Origin: Agrypnia vestita
Lineage: Eukaryota; Arthropoda; Insecta; Trichoptera; Phryganeidae
Reading direction: 5' to 3'
Length of the DNA stretch: 64,000 nt
Assembly (NCBI GenBank): GCA_016648135.1
Contig: JADDOH010010985.1
Coordinates: 46,261-110,260 of the forward strand
Both the position numbers and the translations under genes were made by a program. A model generated the notes under the pieces. The model did not search any database and was not told where the DNA came from. It saw only the letters and a list, made by a program, of their open reading frames with translations. Below, piece after piece: positions 41,855 to 53,374 of the stretch (position 1 is the first letter of the stretch; each line of letters begins with the position of its first letter).

Positions 41855-42875
41855 TATAGGTCGACCACAGTCAAAAGACCATTCCATACCGTTGTCCGGT
41901 AAGAAAAAAGCGGGGGAAAGTTACCTGGCAAGCCCGTATTACAAGCTTCAGTATGATATTCCAAATAAATATATTTTTTAGTTTTAAAAAGGTAACTTAC
42001 TTAGTAGAAAAACTTATTTAGTGTTCATTTTTTGCATCGTACCAACACACATATTTTTATTTTACACTAAGATAGTACAACAAAATACACATTCAATCAA
42101 ACACGTAAATAAAAACCACAAATTACTCGGATAGCGTATCGGAATTACTGCTTGTACGTAAAAAGACTGCTTATTTTCTCGTACTAGTTTCCGTTAATCT
42201 TTTAGGTTTAAATAATTAAAAATCAAAACTCGTAAGATGATAAAATGTCGGTTTATTCGGAAGAACTGAACACAAAATTAATACAACTATACATGAACAA
42301 AAATATACAGGGTTATTTGTAAAACATTAATAACCTCGCAGGACTATACTCCTGCCTTGATTATGAGTCGAAAATGTTCAAGCTATTATGACCTAATATC
42401 AATAGTTAAGGAGATATGCGACATCAAAGTTTGCATTTTTTTTTCAATATTTCTGACTTATTTTTTGTGAAACGTTGAAATAGCTTGAACATTTTCGACT
42501 CATAATCAAGGCAGGAATATAGTCCTGCGAGGTTATTAATGTTTTACAAATAACCCTGTACACAGGCAAGAATACAAACATATAGTATAAAAAAATGTTT
42601 GTTTGGAAGTGTCTAGAAAATAATAAAATTCGTTATCAAATAATAATTCGTAGTAACCCCGATAATAATATAATGTTTTGGAAGTTTCTATGAAAAATTT
42701 TCCACTACAATAACAATAATTTTCACGTCCGTAACACCGTGTATACTGGGCTTTCGCGTAACATGACACAAAATTTCACTCAGAACACAGTATTTGAAAT
42801 GATAAACCACGCCCTCCCTGCGCACGGCAAAGAAAGTGCATTTGCGCACATTCTTCTGAATGCGGTCTATCTATA
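41855..42875 (-). mobile_element. TATAG-type MITE, long copy
   Basis: Begins TATAGGTCGACCACAGTCAA and ends TGCGGTCTATCTATA. Over 1 kb because about 770 bp of other sequence, including a fold-back MITE, lies between its halves. It interrupts a D-family hammerhead element. Confidence 0.6.
42308..42558. mobile_element. F-family short fold-back MITE
   Basis: CAGGGTTATTTGTAAAACAT and its complement ATGTTTTACAAATAACCCTG enclose the GAGTCGAAAATGTTCAAGCT block and its inverted partner. Nested in the element at 41855-42875. Confidence 0.7.
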
Positions 42876-42892
42876 AAAAAGTTTTAATTATA

Positions 42893-42975
42893 ACGTTTTC
42901 GACGCTTACTGCGTCATCTTCATCTTCTTGTTGAAAATGACGCAGTAGGCGTCGAAAACGTTATAATTAAAACTT
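42893..42975. ncRNA. Two back-to-back decayed hammerheads (family D)
   Basis: Minus-strand ATGAAGATGACGCAGTAAGC ... GTCGAAAACGTTA and plus-strand TTGAAAATGACGCAGTAGGC ... GTCGAAAACGTTA. The stem II and GAAA blocks are kept, the CTGANGA boxes are damaged. Confidence 0.45.
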
Positions 42976-43159
42976 TTCAAATTAAAGTGTTATAGTGAGA
43001 AGAAAACAAAGCTATTCTTTTCATTACGGGTAATTTTTTATATTAACTTAAGAGCAATACGTTTGAGTCATCAATACGTTTTTTTGCCATGGAACGGCTG
43101 TTTTGCGGATGGAAAAGTCATTAATTTTAAACATTTTTATTTTTAAAAATATAAATCAT

Positions 43160-43182
43160 CAGGTTAGGTTAGGTTAGGTTAC
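43160..43182 (+). repeat. Short TTAGG run
   Basis: Four TTAGG-type pentamers (AGGTTAGGTTAGGTTAGGTT), the canonical insect telomere unit, at an interstitial place. Confidence 0.7.
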
Positions 43183-43540
43183 TTAATTACATATTATTTT
43201 ATTTTCAGTATACTAGCGTACACATTCCACACTTTCTCACCAAAAGTCATTAACTGGTTTTAGTGATTTCTGGCACAAATTCCATATGACGAGCGCTATT
43301 ACACAATAATTATTGCAGATTTAAGGCATAGAAACTTTGGCGAAAAACATGAATTTGTTACTTAATGACTTCTTGCCTACACCGACCGACGATATATTGT
43401 TATACACAACAGTTACAACACAAGTTATCAAATATATTATCGAATTATCGAAACAAACACGTTTAAACAAATTTCGAGAATCATATAAATTTTTTAACAA
43501 AATTCTTAAATGTATTTTTAATATTATATTTTATACAAAT

Positions 43541-43667
43541 AAACTTTGTTTACACCACTTTTTTATTGAAAAAATCAACTACATACATTTGTATCCTGAC
43601 GAAGGGGCCATGGGCTCTGAAACATGTTGTTTTTTTTCAACAAAAAAGTGGTGTAAACAAACTTTAT
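43541..43667 (+). ncRNA. Hammerhead-like core in a long stem-loop (family E)
   Basis: CTGACGA, stem II GGGGCC/GGCTCT, GAAACATGTT at 43596-43629. Flanks TTTACACCACTTTTTT and AAAAAAGTGGTGTAAA are complementary and would extend stem I, with weak pairing near the core. Confidence 0.5.
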
Positions 43668-43783
43668 ATCTATAAATTATAATTATGTCACAAAATAATT
43701 TTGCTTTTGAAGAAAAAGTATTTTTAATATTTAAATTACCTAATTACTATGTGTTTAACGTATATGTATAACTATATAATATT

Positions 43784-45000
43784 TCATGCATATGTATATT
43801 CAGCAGGGGCGTGCAGTGAGAACAAGAAGCATGACCTTTTCCGGTTTATGCTTCCGGGGGCTTGTCTCAATCCTATTCCAACTTTTAACTCCTCCGATAT
43901 TGCGCTGTGTATTCGTACGCAGCTTTTGCAATCCTCGTACAAGGATTGAATTGCCTTGAGAAGGACTCTCTCTATTCCGTATTCGTTCAGCACTGTCCAC
44001 AGGATATCGCGCGGTACCAAGTCATATGCTTTCTCCAGGTCTATGAATCCTAAATAAATATTTTTTCCATATTCCCAGCTCTCCCGGCTCTAAAACCGCA
44101 CTGGTCTTCTTGGATCTTGTTTTCCGTTATTTTGCGACATTTTTTCTCCAGAATAAGAGTATATATTTTGTATTTGCTTATGTTTCATGTGCCTGAAGGA
44201 GCTACTCGAATAACTATACTATTTTATTGTGACAATGCTAGAACCAAATCTCATTTTAATTCTCTTGTACCTAGACGGCATAGGCTAGGTATCACCTATG
44301 CGCGTATCTCTGATATTTTTAATTCCAATTTAGTACAATATAAAGATTCGCTACTAAAAGCTCCAACTCCCTGCCATCCTGAATTCATAATGGAATCACA
44401 AACAAATTATTATACCTATTTGTTTAATCTTGTATATATATACTTCACATCTCCCTTTTCTAAATTATGTTTTATCTTATATACTTCACACTTCCTTTTT
44501 CTTTACTATTATACTTTGTCAATTCTGTAATTTTTTTCTGTTCTACTCTTTGGATTTTTTGTAGGTATATATTATTATGTAAAAGGTACTTCTGTGCCGT
44601 ATACTGAAATATATTAATATATTTTACCTGGCTGACTCAGCAAGGTGATTCCCTTTTCAAAAATGGGGACTATCGCCAAACTTTTGGGGCCTTGCTCGTC
44701 TTCCACACCACTGAAAATATGCGGGCTAGGCAACTTATTCCCTTCTTATTCAGATTTTTCAGCATCTCAGGCCTTATCTCATTTCGACCAGCCGCCTTCC
44801 CATTCAGCGACTTTATGGCACCTTTTATTTCCTCCATTGCGACACCATTGTCGTCGCTATCTGATGTTCGGGTGAACTGACTCGCGAACCTCACGGTTGT
44901 CGGGTTAAGGAGATTTTAAAAATGTTTTTTCTATCTCTCTAACACATCTTTTTCGTCCCTAGTTGACTCTCCCCTCCGTAGACACCGAACTGTTGGCCAA
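43784..45000 (-). pseudogene. Non-LTR reverse transcriptase, interrupted
   Basis: In order on the minus strand: MEEIKGAIKSLNGKAAGRNE and PIFEKGNH; then after an insertion LILEKKCRKITENKIQEDQC plus GFRAGRAG, FIDLEKAYDLVPRDILW (motif with the catalytic Asp) and VRIHSAISEELKVGIGLRQ. The FADD block is absent. Interrupted by 44180-44640. Confidence 0.75.
44180..44640 (+). pseudogene. CR1/Jockey-type 3' fragment inserted in the reverse transcriptase
   Basis: ARTKSHFNSLVPRRHRLGIT then ARISDIFNSNLV resembles the NTR..... C-terminal region of CR1/Jockey ORF2. A T-rich 3'UTR follows to about 44640. Opposite strand to its host. Confidence 0.5.
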
Positions 45001-45122
45001 AAAAGTTTTCCCGATGTGTAATAATTATTTTATAATTTTGATCTAAGCCATTATACAATACAACATATTGATCATTTTTATAGAAATCAAAGGATCTGAA
45101 AAAATGTGCTCCCAATTACAAA

Positions 45123-45123
45123 T

Positions 45124-45160
<37 letters not shown>
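45123..45160. repeat. (TA)n microsatellite
   Basis: An uninterrupted TA run of about 17 units beside the inferred 5' end of a Helitron. Confidence 0.9.
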
Positions 45161-45161
<1 letters not shown>

Positions 45162-45635
45162 ACACCTGTGTTTCCCTATCCGCCAAGTTTTCTTCACAAC
45201 TAGATACTACCACCTCCTGGTGGTTATGGTGGCGGATAGCCCTTGGTGTCCCTTTTAAAATATGCGAGTTTGGTGGGGGTGGCTGAGCGTGGGTGGGAGT
45301 AGGTGACTTTTTAATTTTTTTGTTATGGGAAGGCCGTAAATGCTTCAGATCGTTTCAAAATAGGCGCGCCGACTGTGTCGGTGAGTCTAGAAGGTTCCGG
45401 AAAAACCTGCTCTAGAAAGTTTTGGAAAGAGAAGGTTCTAGAAAATTCCGAAAGTTCTGTAGAGTTCTAAACTGAATGGCGGAATGTGTCGGTGTGTCTA
45501 GAAGGCTCCTGTACATTCGACAAATTTCTTGAAAGTTCTGGAAGGAGAATGTTCTAGAAGGTTCGCGAAAGTTCTATGACGATCCAAACAGTGTACTAAA
45601 AATCTACGCGTGCGAAGCCGCGCGGGCACAGCTAG
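45123..45635 (+). mobile_element. Non-autonomous Helitron
   Basis: The 3' end CGCGCGGGCACAGCTAG|T equals that of the 60.1-kb element. The probable 5' end is TC at 45123 followed by an expanded (TA)n and AAAGACACC. Inside are degenerate repeats of GAAGGTTCTAGAAAATTCC type. Confidence 0.65.
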
Positions 45636-45682
45636 TATCATATAAATAGGAAGAGGAAGCTTGTTGGTGGTCGGTATTTCCA

Positions 45683-45790
45683 AATTTCAGGACACCAGCA
45701 GTTCTATTTTCATAGCACAAGTGTTTAGCTTAGTTTGAAAATAGCAGGAATACTGATGCGACACGTATTTCGTGTTCTCATCTCTATTCG
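45683..45790 (+). mobile_element. SINE body without tRNA head
   Basis: Shares ACCAGCAGTTCTATTTTCAT through GTATTTCGTGTTCTCATCTC with the full copies; the pol III head is missing, so it is 5'-truncated. Confidence 0.7.
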
Positions 45791-45826
45791 AAAAACTTGT
45801 TTTTCTTGATAATTTCTGAACTTTTA

Positions 45827-45981
45827 GGTCGGCGCCACACTACACTACACGCGTATCTTCCGCCGCGTCTTTTCATCATTCGAGTAGTGTGTTTGATAAG
45901 CGCATATTGTATGGAAAGAAATGTAGCGGCGTTCCGCGACCGAAGAGACGCGACGGACTACCGCGTAGTACGGCGCCGGCC
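45827..45981. mobile_element. Short GC-rich MITE with TTA target duplication
   Basis: GGTCGGCGCC and GGCGCCGGCC termini, TTA directly repeated on each side (45824-45826, 45982-45984). 155 bp and much richer in CpG than the surroundings. Harbinger-type by its 3-bp TTA duplication. Confidence 0.65.
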
Positions 45982-46025
45982 TTAGGAAATTTGACACTTT
46001 GCAACACAGTTTTGAAGGGAAAACT

Positions 46026-46217
46026 ACTGTCATTTTTTTTTTTAAGAAAGATGTGAACACGGAATTCGTGTCACATAAATATTCTTACTATTTTCAAATT
46101 AAGCTAAACGCTTGTGCTATGAAAATATGAGTAACTTGCTGGTCTGGAGTAAGATTCGAACCAGCAACCTTTGGATCACGAGGCGAGAGTCCTAACCACA
46201 AGACCGACAAGCTAATC
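46026..46217 (-). mobile_element. tRNA-derived SINE
   Basis: Full-length copy with head GGTCTTGTGGTTAGGACTCT, B-box GGTTCGAATCTT and T-rich (A-tail) edge at 46026. Lies close to a Harbinger-type MITE. Confidence 0.8.
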
Positions 46218-46675
46218 GGATAATTCATAATTTCGATATTCAATAAAGTTAGATGATGCCTTGTTGTTCCAAGGTCTGAATCTGATAACGTTATTAGTTC
46301 GTGGCGTAAATATTGAACCTAGAAAAATAAAAGTTTTTCGATTTTGACCCAGGATTGTTGACATTTATCTGTCCTAGTGACATTCACCAAACAAACTCTA
46401 AGTACATTATACGTGTACTTGTGTATTGGGTGAACCCAAAAAGGACGTTTTTAAGTGACTAAATTTGTCAGTCAGTTGTGCCTTGCTTTTCCATCTTGCT
46501 TGCGAGTATTTTTTTAATTATTTCTAAATATATTCTACCTAAGGATTTTTTCCAATAAAAATAATTTTACATAATTATATGTCAAATGAATTTCGCTAAA
46601 AATTTTCAAATAACAAAAAAAAATAAACGTTCCCAGGTTTTCACGGCCGTTCAGAATCTTCTGTGTATGTGACAT

Positions 46676-46727
46676 GTGACACCAGCCCTGATGATGGACC
46701 GTACAATGGGATCCGAATCGTCGGGCA
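46676..46727 (+). ncRNA. Hammerhead-like motif (family I)
   Basis: CAGCC CTGATGA TGGACC ... GGGATCC GAATCGTC GGGCAG. Stem I AGCCC/GGGC and the first box are good; stem II and the GAAA box each carry a change. A more decayed relative lies at 6230-6290 on the minus strand. Confidence 0.4.
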
Positions 46728-46925
46728 GAGAGGTCACATATGTGTATATACACGGCAGAATATCTCAGAAAACAATACACAGAAAAAAAAATCATTTTGC
46801 AGCTAACGGTGACATATTGAACGTAGAGATGCGCGAATACGAGACACGTCCAAAATCGAATTATTATTAATCGAATGATGTTCATGATCGAATGAATAGT
46901 AATCGATACACGAGACATTGGTGAT

Positions 46926-47565
46926 ATAGAGAGATGCGCGAATATCTATAATCTTTGCTTCATCAACTTTCAAAAGATGATTTTTTAATTTTTTTTTATT
47001 TTAAATAGATGTGCGAAAACAGAATTTGTGTCACATGAATATTCTTACTACTTTCAAATTAAGCTAAACGCTTGTGCTATGAAAATAGGACTAACTTGCT
47101 TGTCTGGAGTGAGATTCGAACCTGCGACCTTTGGATCACGAGGCGAGAGTCCTAACCACATGACCAACAAGCTACTCAAACTACCTGAAAAGTGTAGTAG
47201 GTACAACGGTAATAATTTTCAAATCCATGGGCGGGGGGTTGTTTCCAAAAAAAATCTATTTCTCGTGGGTGGGGGGGGAGGGGGTTGTTACGGTTTCAAA
47301 AAATTTCTTCATTTATCTACATCGACTTTCATCACTAATCTGACGGGGGGATGGGATTTCAAAAATTCGTTTTGATTACTACTGTTTAACAATTAGTAGT
47401 TGTTGAATTATTACTCGTTGCTAGTTATTCGTTACTCGAGTTATTCGTTATTCGATGATGACAATATCACGATTTATTCGAATTATTTCAACGATCGATT
47501 ATTCGTTTTGGTAGTTTTGGTTTTGGTTTGGAGAGTTTTGGTAACTCGAATTCGCCCATCGCTAA
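46926..47565. mobile_element. Probable hAT-like element carrying a SINE
   Basis: Left AGAGATGCGCGAATA and right TTCGCCCATCGCT are imperfect inverted repeats. Interior has TTATTCGTTACTCGAG-type repeats. No clear 8-bp duplication. Confidence 0.35.
46989..47183 (-). mobile_element. tRNA-derived SINE
   Basis: Full-length family member with B-box GGTTCGAATCTC. It sits inside a probable hAT-like element (46926-47565). Confidence 0.8.
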
Positions 47566-47989
47566 TATAAATTTCTTCAATGCAAAACTCGTGTACGAAA
47601 TTCAAACAATCGATTTTAGTACTGAAGTCAAACTTCAATGTGGAACACTTAATGCTGTCATTGAAGATCGAATTGCTGCAGAGATTCAGAACTAAGTAAA
47701 TTAATTGTTAAAAATTCATTAATAAGTAAAATTGTTTGAAAACAGCATTTTCTGCATAGATTCGTTACTGAATTTTTAACTTCACCCATGCAGTATCTAA
47801 AAATATTAAACACGTTGTTTTAAAGTTTAAAACAAATTTTCGATCGGAATATTCCTCAGCTGTTTAAGTGGCTCTTGCTTGTAAGCGACGTGATTATTAT
47901 TTCCATGTGATTGTAATCGAAATAATGACCAAATCATGATTTAAAAATGTGTAGTAGTTTACTTTATGTAAATGTAAAAAAAAATTAAG

Positions 47990-48480
47990 GATAAATTGTA
48001 TATAGAAGTCTCACAGAGACGAAGCTTATATATCAGGGCTCTACAACCTGTATGAGCTGGCTTAAGTGATCACTCTACACAATGCAACATTCACCAATTC
48101 CATAGTAAGAATATACACACATTATCAATTTTTTTGAAAGTTCTATAAATATAGTTTGAATCCAGAACATTTCATATATTGCACTGGCCTCTGCTAGAGA
48201 CATCTGTAGTTATTTTTTTCTCATGAACATGTTAGTATACGTAGATTTCGCAACTGGTAATGATACCTCTATATTTTATTTTTCAAAGTGGAGTTTTTTT
48301 AACAATATTCCTTATTGTAAGCCCTGAGCCATCGTATAAGAGACTTCCATCTACTTTTCTCATATATAAATAGCTTCGTCTCTGTGAGACTTCTATAATT
48401 TATCCTAAATTAATTAATTATCCCCCTGAGGACCAAATCCAGTAACTGTTCATAGAATATACTTTCATATAAAAATATTG
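47990..48480. mobile_element. G-family element with both ends
   Basis: TATAGAAGTCTCACAGAGAC at the left and its complement GTCTCTGTGAGACTTCTATA at 48380-48400. Confidence 0.68.
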
Positions 48481-48484
48481 TTAT

Positions 48485-49330
48485 AAATGTTGAAAGTTTC
48501 AGAGCCCGGAAGATGGTGAATATTTTATTAAAGGATTCCACCATAACAAGCAGACAAAATGGGAAAGGTTTAGAAACACGTGAGAATAAATTAACGCGCC
48601 AGGATGGAAATTTGTGGACCATTCTTCATTCAGACCAGATCTACCATCATCTGATCATCACTTGATTAGATCTTCGCAATATTATTTAGATGGCAGAAAA
48701 TTTAATAACCTTACTGAAATAAAAATTATTTTGCCCCAACGCCTAAGGCTTGATGATTTAATGAATGAGGAATCAAAAAATTTCTAAAACGATGGAGGAA
48801 GGTCGCATTTATCGACGGAGAACAAATTTTGGTATAGTTTTAAAAATAAATTTATTTTTATGAATTTCTTCTTAATTTCAAAAAACGATATTTTTTTGGT
48901 ACACCTAATATTCGCGTAGATACCAGTTCAACAAATACACAATTCAATGTTTGTATTGGGTTTAAATTAGCTACGTTCCGATGACATGTCAGGGGTCAAA
49001 ATGTGCAACACAGGCTTTTGAGATTGTTTAAAAAGCATTTAATAAATAATCCGGTCTATTCTCATTGGTTGTCAGTAGAGAATGCAATCCCGAGTCGGGA
49101 TTGCCCTTTCGGGATCCCTCGAGATAAGAATTTACAATCCCGCGGGATCCCTACGGATCGGGATCCCGAATACTTTTGTGTTTTTTTGTTTGTTTATAGA
49201 GCGTAAGAGCAATTAACGACAATGACTTGCATTTTTATATCAGCAATTTTAATAAAATGTTCATTATTAATCATTGCATTAAAGTTTTTGTAGGCGTTTT
49301 TCCAAGCATCAATCAGTCAATGTAGTAGAG
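48485..49330. other. Unassigned, with a cluster of CGGGATC motifs
   Basis: 49085-49170 holds five CGGGATC/GATCCCG-like words, echoed by CAATCCCGATAATCCCGATA at 50390, beyond the Harbinger element. May be ends of an older element split by it. Confidence 0.3.
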
Positions 49331-49333
49331 TAA

Positions 49334-50207
49334 GGGCCGGTCTTATAAACGTCCGTTAGTTAAATTTCAGACCAAATAAACTGAAATTTGATACAAACGT
49401 CACTTTTTTCGTCTTATAACAATCCGTTAATCAAATTTTAGTAAAATTTTACCGACGGCCGATACCGACAGTCGAACCACCAGTTTACCGTCCATTAGTT
49501 GAAACTGACAGAAGTATGACAGATTGACGTATTATTTTTTAAGGTTAGGTCCGCTGTCAATTTGCGTTTAATGCTGTTTGTTTAATATGTACATATATAC
49601 CTTGCTGACTGTTGCTACATTTTCAAGGAAAAATGTTTTCACATAACGATGTCGAGCTATTATTGTATTCAAGTTCGTCGGATAAAGAACAAACTCGACG
49701 ACAAAGAATGTTCAATATACGAGTGGATTATTTTAATATTTTAGATGACGGTAGATTTTATCTACCGCTTTGTCAAAAAGGTATGCTCAAGAGCTTATAT
49801 GAGCTTCTAGAAGATATTGGGAACAATGTAAAAAGGCGCATCCGTAGGAATCAGACGTTATCACCAACTACAAAATTGCTCGTTGCCTCGAGATTCTATG
49901 CTCTAGGATCAATATTATTAGCTGCTCAGACTAAGTCGGGGTTTTAAAGGCTATTTATTACCAATGTAGTGTTGTGGGAAGTATCCCAAAAATCTGATGC
50001 GAGCGAGAAATTTTAGATAGAAAAGAGATGTAATTCGCTTTTGACAGCTCTAAAATCATCAAGAGCAGTGCGATATTGCGATACTTACGGACGGTAAAAA
50101 AAGTTTTATAAGACGAGCATCGGTAACATTTATAAACGAACGGCCATCCGTTAGTATATTGTCGATTGACTAACGGAAATTTGGTCTTTCGTTTATAAGA
50201 CCGGCCC
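49334..50207 (+). mobile_element. PIF/Harbinger element, internally deleted
   Basis: Terminal inverted repeats GGGCCGGTCTTATAAACG and CGTTTATAAGACCGGCCC (18/18) flanked by TAA on both sides, the 3-bp target duplication of PIF/Harbinger. Subterminal CCGTTAGT/ACTAACGG repeats are also paired. 874 bp, carrying a truncated transposase. Confidence 0.88.
49633..49947 (+). pseudogene. Truncated Harbinger (HARBI1-like) transposase
   Basis: 104 codons from ATG at 49633 to TAA. RRNQTLSPTTKLLVASRFYA followed by LGSI matches the conserved N-terminal helix region of HARBI1-like transposases. The frame stops there; the whole DDE nuclease domain is missing, so it cannot be an active transposase. It lies within intact terminal repeats, and might be mobilised in trans. 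Confidence 0.8.
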
Positions 50208-50214
50208 TAAAAAC

Positions 50215-51175
50215 TACTTACTAGTAGATAGTAGTTATTATTACTATGTTAGGTTAATAAAATACAGAAAATATTATCAAAGCTATTTTCATTATTTGAA
50301 TGTGACATGAACATAAGTTTTAAATACTCACTAAAAGCTCTATAGACATATACAATTAAACATACAAAACATAAAAAATGCTGATCAATCCCGATAATCC
50401 CGATAAATGTCGTCTTCAAACCGCGCATTAATTGTGTTATTTATCTGTTAAAAAAAGTGTTTTATTAAAATATAAAAGTGTTAAAATGAAGTATTTTTAT
50501 ATTCTTTGATATATTTAGAACGAAATATTGAAATACAATATCTTTAGTGTTATTTCTTCCATGGTATTATTCGATAAACATGTGCGTACATTTCTGACAG
50601 TAAATTTAATTACTTATTTTCGTAATTAATGAATAAGTAATTATTGAAATATAAGTAATTATTGAAATTTGTATATTGAGAAACCAGAAACTGCAACTTC
50701 TTAGCGATTATTATTGATTTTTACATGAATATAACCATCACAAAAAAGTGTCTAAAAAACAGCAATCGTGCGCGAAATTGCGCGGCAGACAGGGTACATT
50801 CCGCGTCACGTACCTACGGCCAGCACATGACCGGTTAATAAACTTCACTTTAAAAATATTTCATAAACTTACACGGAATTTTATTAAAGACAATATAAAG
50901 AAATGCCAAAAAAAGTAAGTAAAAAAGATTTATTCTGATTAAATAAGGTAATGTTTTTGGTAATTATTATAATTATTAATCTGTTTCCTTTTTATTTATC
51001 TATATAAACTTGTTACCTTGTGATTTTACCTCCTTGACAAAAAAACCTACCGACAACTAAACAAAACCGGTCTCGCAGATGGTGAGTTTTTCTTTAGCAA
51101 AAAAAAAATGAAATAAATGATCAATTATTTTTTTTTCAATTGATTCAGCAACATCGTAGATTGACATTTTTTAAG
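50215..51175. other. Unassigned AT-rich stretch
   Basis: No gene seen. Confidence 0.45.
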
Positions 51176-51179
51176 GCTA

Positions 51180-51525
51180 AATCCAAGATAATGGTCCCAT
51201 TGCATATAAAACGAAAATGAGTATTTCACTATATTATTGAATGTGCTAATATCAAAATGAAAGATAATTTACATTTAAATAGTAAGTATTAAATAAGATA
51301 TTACACTTTAAAGTTCCGAAAAATGCACTGCATATTTTGACATTTCATAGGCAATTTATGAGGTTAGGTTAGGTTATTAGGTTTGGTTGGGTTAGGTTTG
51401 GTTTGTTTAATTTAAATTACGATTATTTTAGTTAGATTAAATTAACAGGACGTTAAATTATATAGTGAAATACTTATTTTCATTGTATGAACAACGGGAC
51501 CATCATCTTGGATTATTCCGAAAAA
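51180..51525. mobile_element. Palindromic MITE with TTAGG-like centre
   Basis: ATCCAAGATAATGGTCCCAT is mirrored by CGGGACCATCATCTTGGAT. Centre has GGTTAGGTTAGGTTATTAGG. Its right end joins a truncated family A hammerhead arm (51521-51546). Confidence 0.65.
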
Positions 51526-52134
51526 CCTTTCCATCGTCAGGGTGTTGTATAACAGTTATAACATAATAGTTATAATACATACAAAGATAAAAATAAAGAT
51601 TGGTTCAATCACTATTAAATTGAGTCTAATACTACGGTATTATTGAAAATACTCAGTGTTATGTAATATCAATCAAATCATGATCATTAAGGTACCTCAC
51701 ACGATGGCAGTGATTGATTTTTTTAATAACAATATAATGATTCTTGTAACCGACTCGAGAACAGAAATATGCGATATTGTTAATATATGGGTTAACACTC
51801 GACCAGTTATTTTGACGGTTTATCATTTCTGACCACTCCACTTAGATAAGGCGATACGTATAGGGAAATGTTCAGTTAATTTTTATCATTTTCAAGCTGA
51901 TTAAAAGATAAATGCGATTTTTTTTCTTCAAGATCGTGCGCGAAGAATGCAATAACATCGTAAGTAACACAATTACCTATAAATACAATTTTTTCAAGAT
52001 TGACCAAGAGCATGACGTATGCAGGTACGTGTTTTAAAAAAAAAAAAAACTTAAAAAGTAAAAAGAATTTACATTTTCCGTAAAAAATCGTTATTTCGTT
52101 AACGAATGTAATAATTTTAATCCGTAAAAAACTA

Positions 52135-52630
52135 ACCCATAAAAAACAAGTTTTTATTATACTCCCTTTCTCATTTGTATTGCTTCCAATTTGATCTTCT
52201 ATCAACATATTCCTCTTGCTTTATGTTCATGTGGAAAATCTATTGCATGTATATTATTATCCTTAAAACTTATAGAATATTAAAAACGTAAAAATTGGCG
52301 TCGGCGAAACCGTCTGATCGGACCCATGGCTCGAGTCAGACTAGTTGAAACAGGTTTCGCGCCTTCTCCACGCGTCGGGCTCCTTTCTCATTTGTATGGT
52401 TTCCAATTTGAAAAAAAAAACCGTTAAAATTTCGAAAAATCCAAAATTATACAATAATTGAATTTTTAAGACGAAAATTTCTTAGATCATTTTATCGTCT
52501 TCACGAATTTGCCTGCAAAGTTTAGGCTCGATTGGATCACGGGAAAAGGGTTAAAAATCGATCCAATTTTTTTTCGGCAGACAAGCAGATAAGCAGACGC
52601 TACGAGTTAATAGAAAGGGAGTAAAAAATG
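52135..52630. mobile_element. T-family element, second copy
   Basis: CATAAAAAACAAGTTTTTAT and TACTCCCTTTCTCATTTGTA at the left, AGAAAGGGAGTAAAAA at the right; CGATTGGATCACGGGAAAAG internal. Confidence 0.55.
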
Positions 52631-53139
52631 TAGTCCCATCATACACAATATAATTGTGTCAGCGTTTTTAACAATCATCTAAAAACTTCTGGAACGTAAT
52701 TTTCATTTCATCTTCGGGATTAGGAATAAATCACAGGGGTACTTGTTCGGCGAATACGTTCCTAAAGCTTCGTTAGTTCATATATAAGTAAAAAGGAAGA
52801 TGTATGAAAATGGATGACTCAAAAGTTGTGTACTAGGGCAGAAGAGTTGGCGTTCTATGCTCTGCCTACTTCTGCGGACACGTTTTCGTTCGGTATTTCC
52901 ATATCGCGTAGGCAATAACAGTGAAGGTAGGGAACTACCTAGTAACTAGATGATGAACATCTTCGGAGAATTTTGTTCACACGCGAAAGAGGAAAAATTC
53001 ACAAGTTAATATGATGCGAATGCATGTTGTTGAATTATTACGTCAGACAGCCATTATAATTTTTAAGAAAACCTGTTCAAATTGTTGAAAAAATACCAAC
53101 ATTATAGGGACATCTATCTCTATATTGTTGCATAGTCCA

Positions 53140-53370
53140 TTCAATTTTTTTTAAATTTGTGGATGTTCTTACGATGAAATTGGTGAACGTTGCATTGCGT
53201 AGAGTGATCACTTAAGTCAGCTCATTCAGGTTGTGAGCCCTGCGTAATCGTATTCAATTCACGTTTCTCATATAATAGCTTCGTCTCTGTGAGGCTTCTA
53301 TAATTTATCTGAATTATTCAATCGTCCCCCTGGGAACAAAATACAGTCACTCGGAACATATCTACATGTA
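53140..53370 (-). mobile_element. G-family element, right half
   Basis: Shares TTGCATTGCGTAGAGTGATC and AGCTTCGTCTCTGTGAGGCT with the complete copies. Confidence 0.55.
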
Positions 53371-53374
53371 TATA

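Larger units (their letters stand above)
41550..43020. mobile_element. Family D element, second composite copy
   Basis: AACGTTTTTTTCTTCTCACT at 41828 and TTATAGTGAGAAGAAAACAA at about 42990 are the paired edges, with the two decayed hammerheads between. Split by the TATAG-type element 41855-42875. TTCGAAATTATCCTGACAAA is shared with 32575-32610 in inverse. Confidence 0.5.

Noticed and set aside
46535..46918. 127-codon minus-strand frame
   Set aside because: Overlaps hammerhead family I and AT-rich repeat; no protein-like pattern.
51521..51546. Hammerhead on the minus strand
   Set aside because: Only CTGACGA and stem II of family A remain; the GAAAC box and stem I are cut off by the neighbouring MITE.
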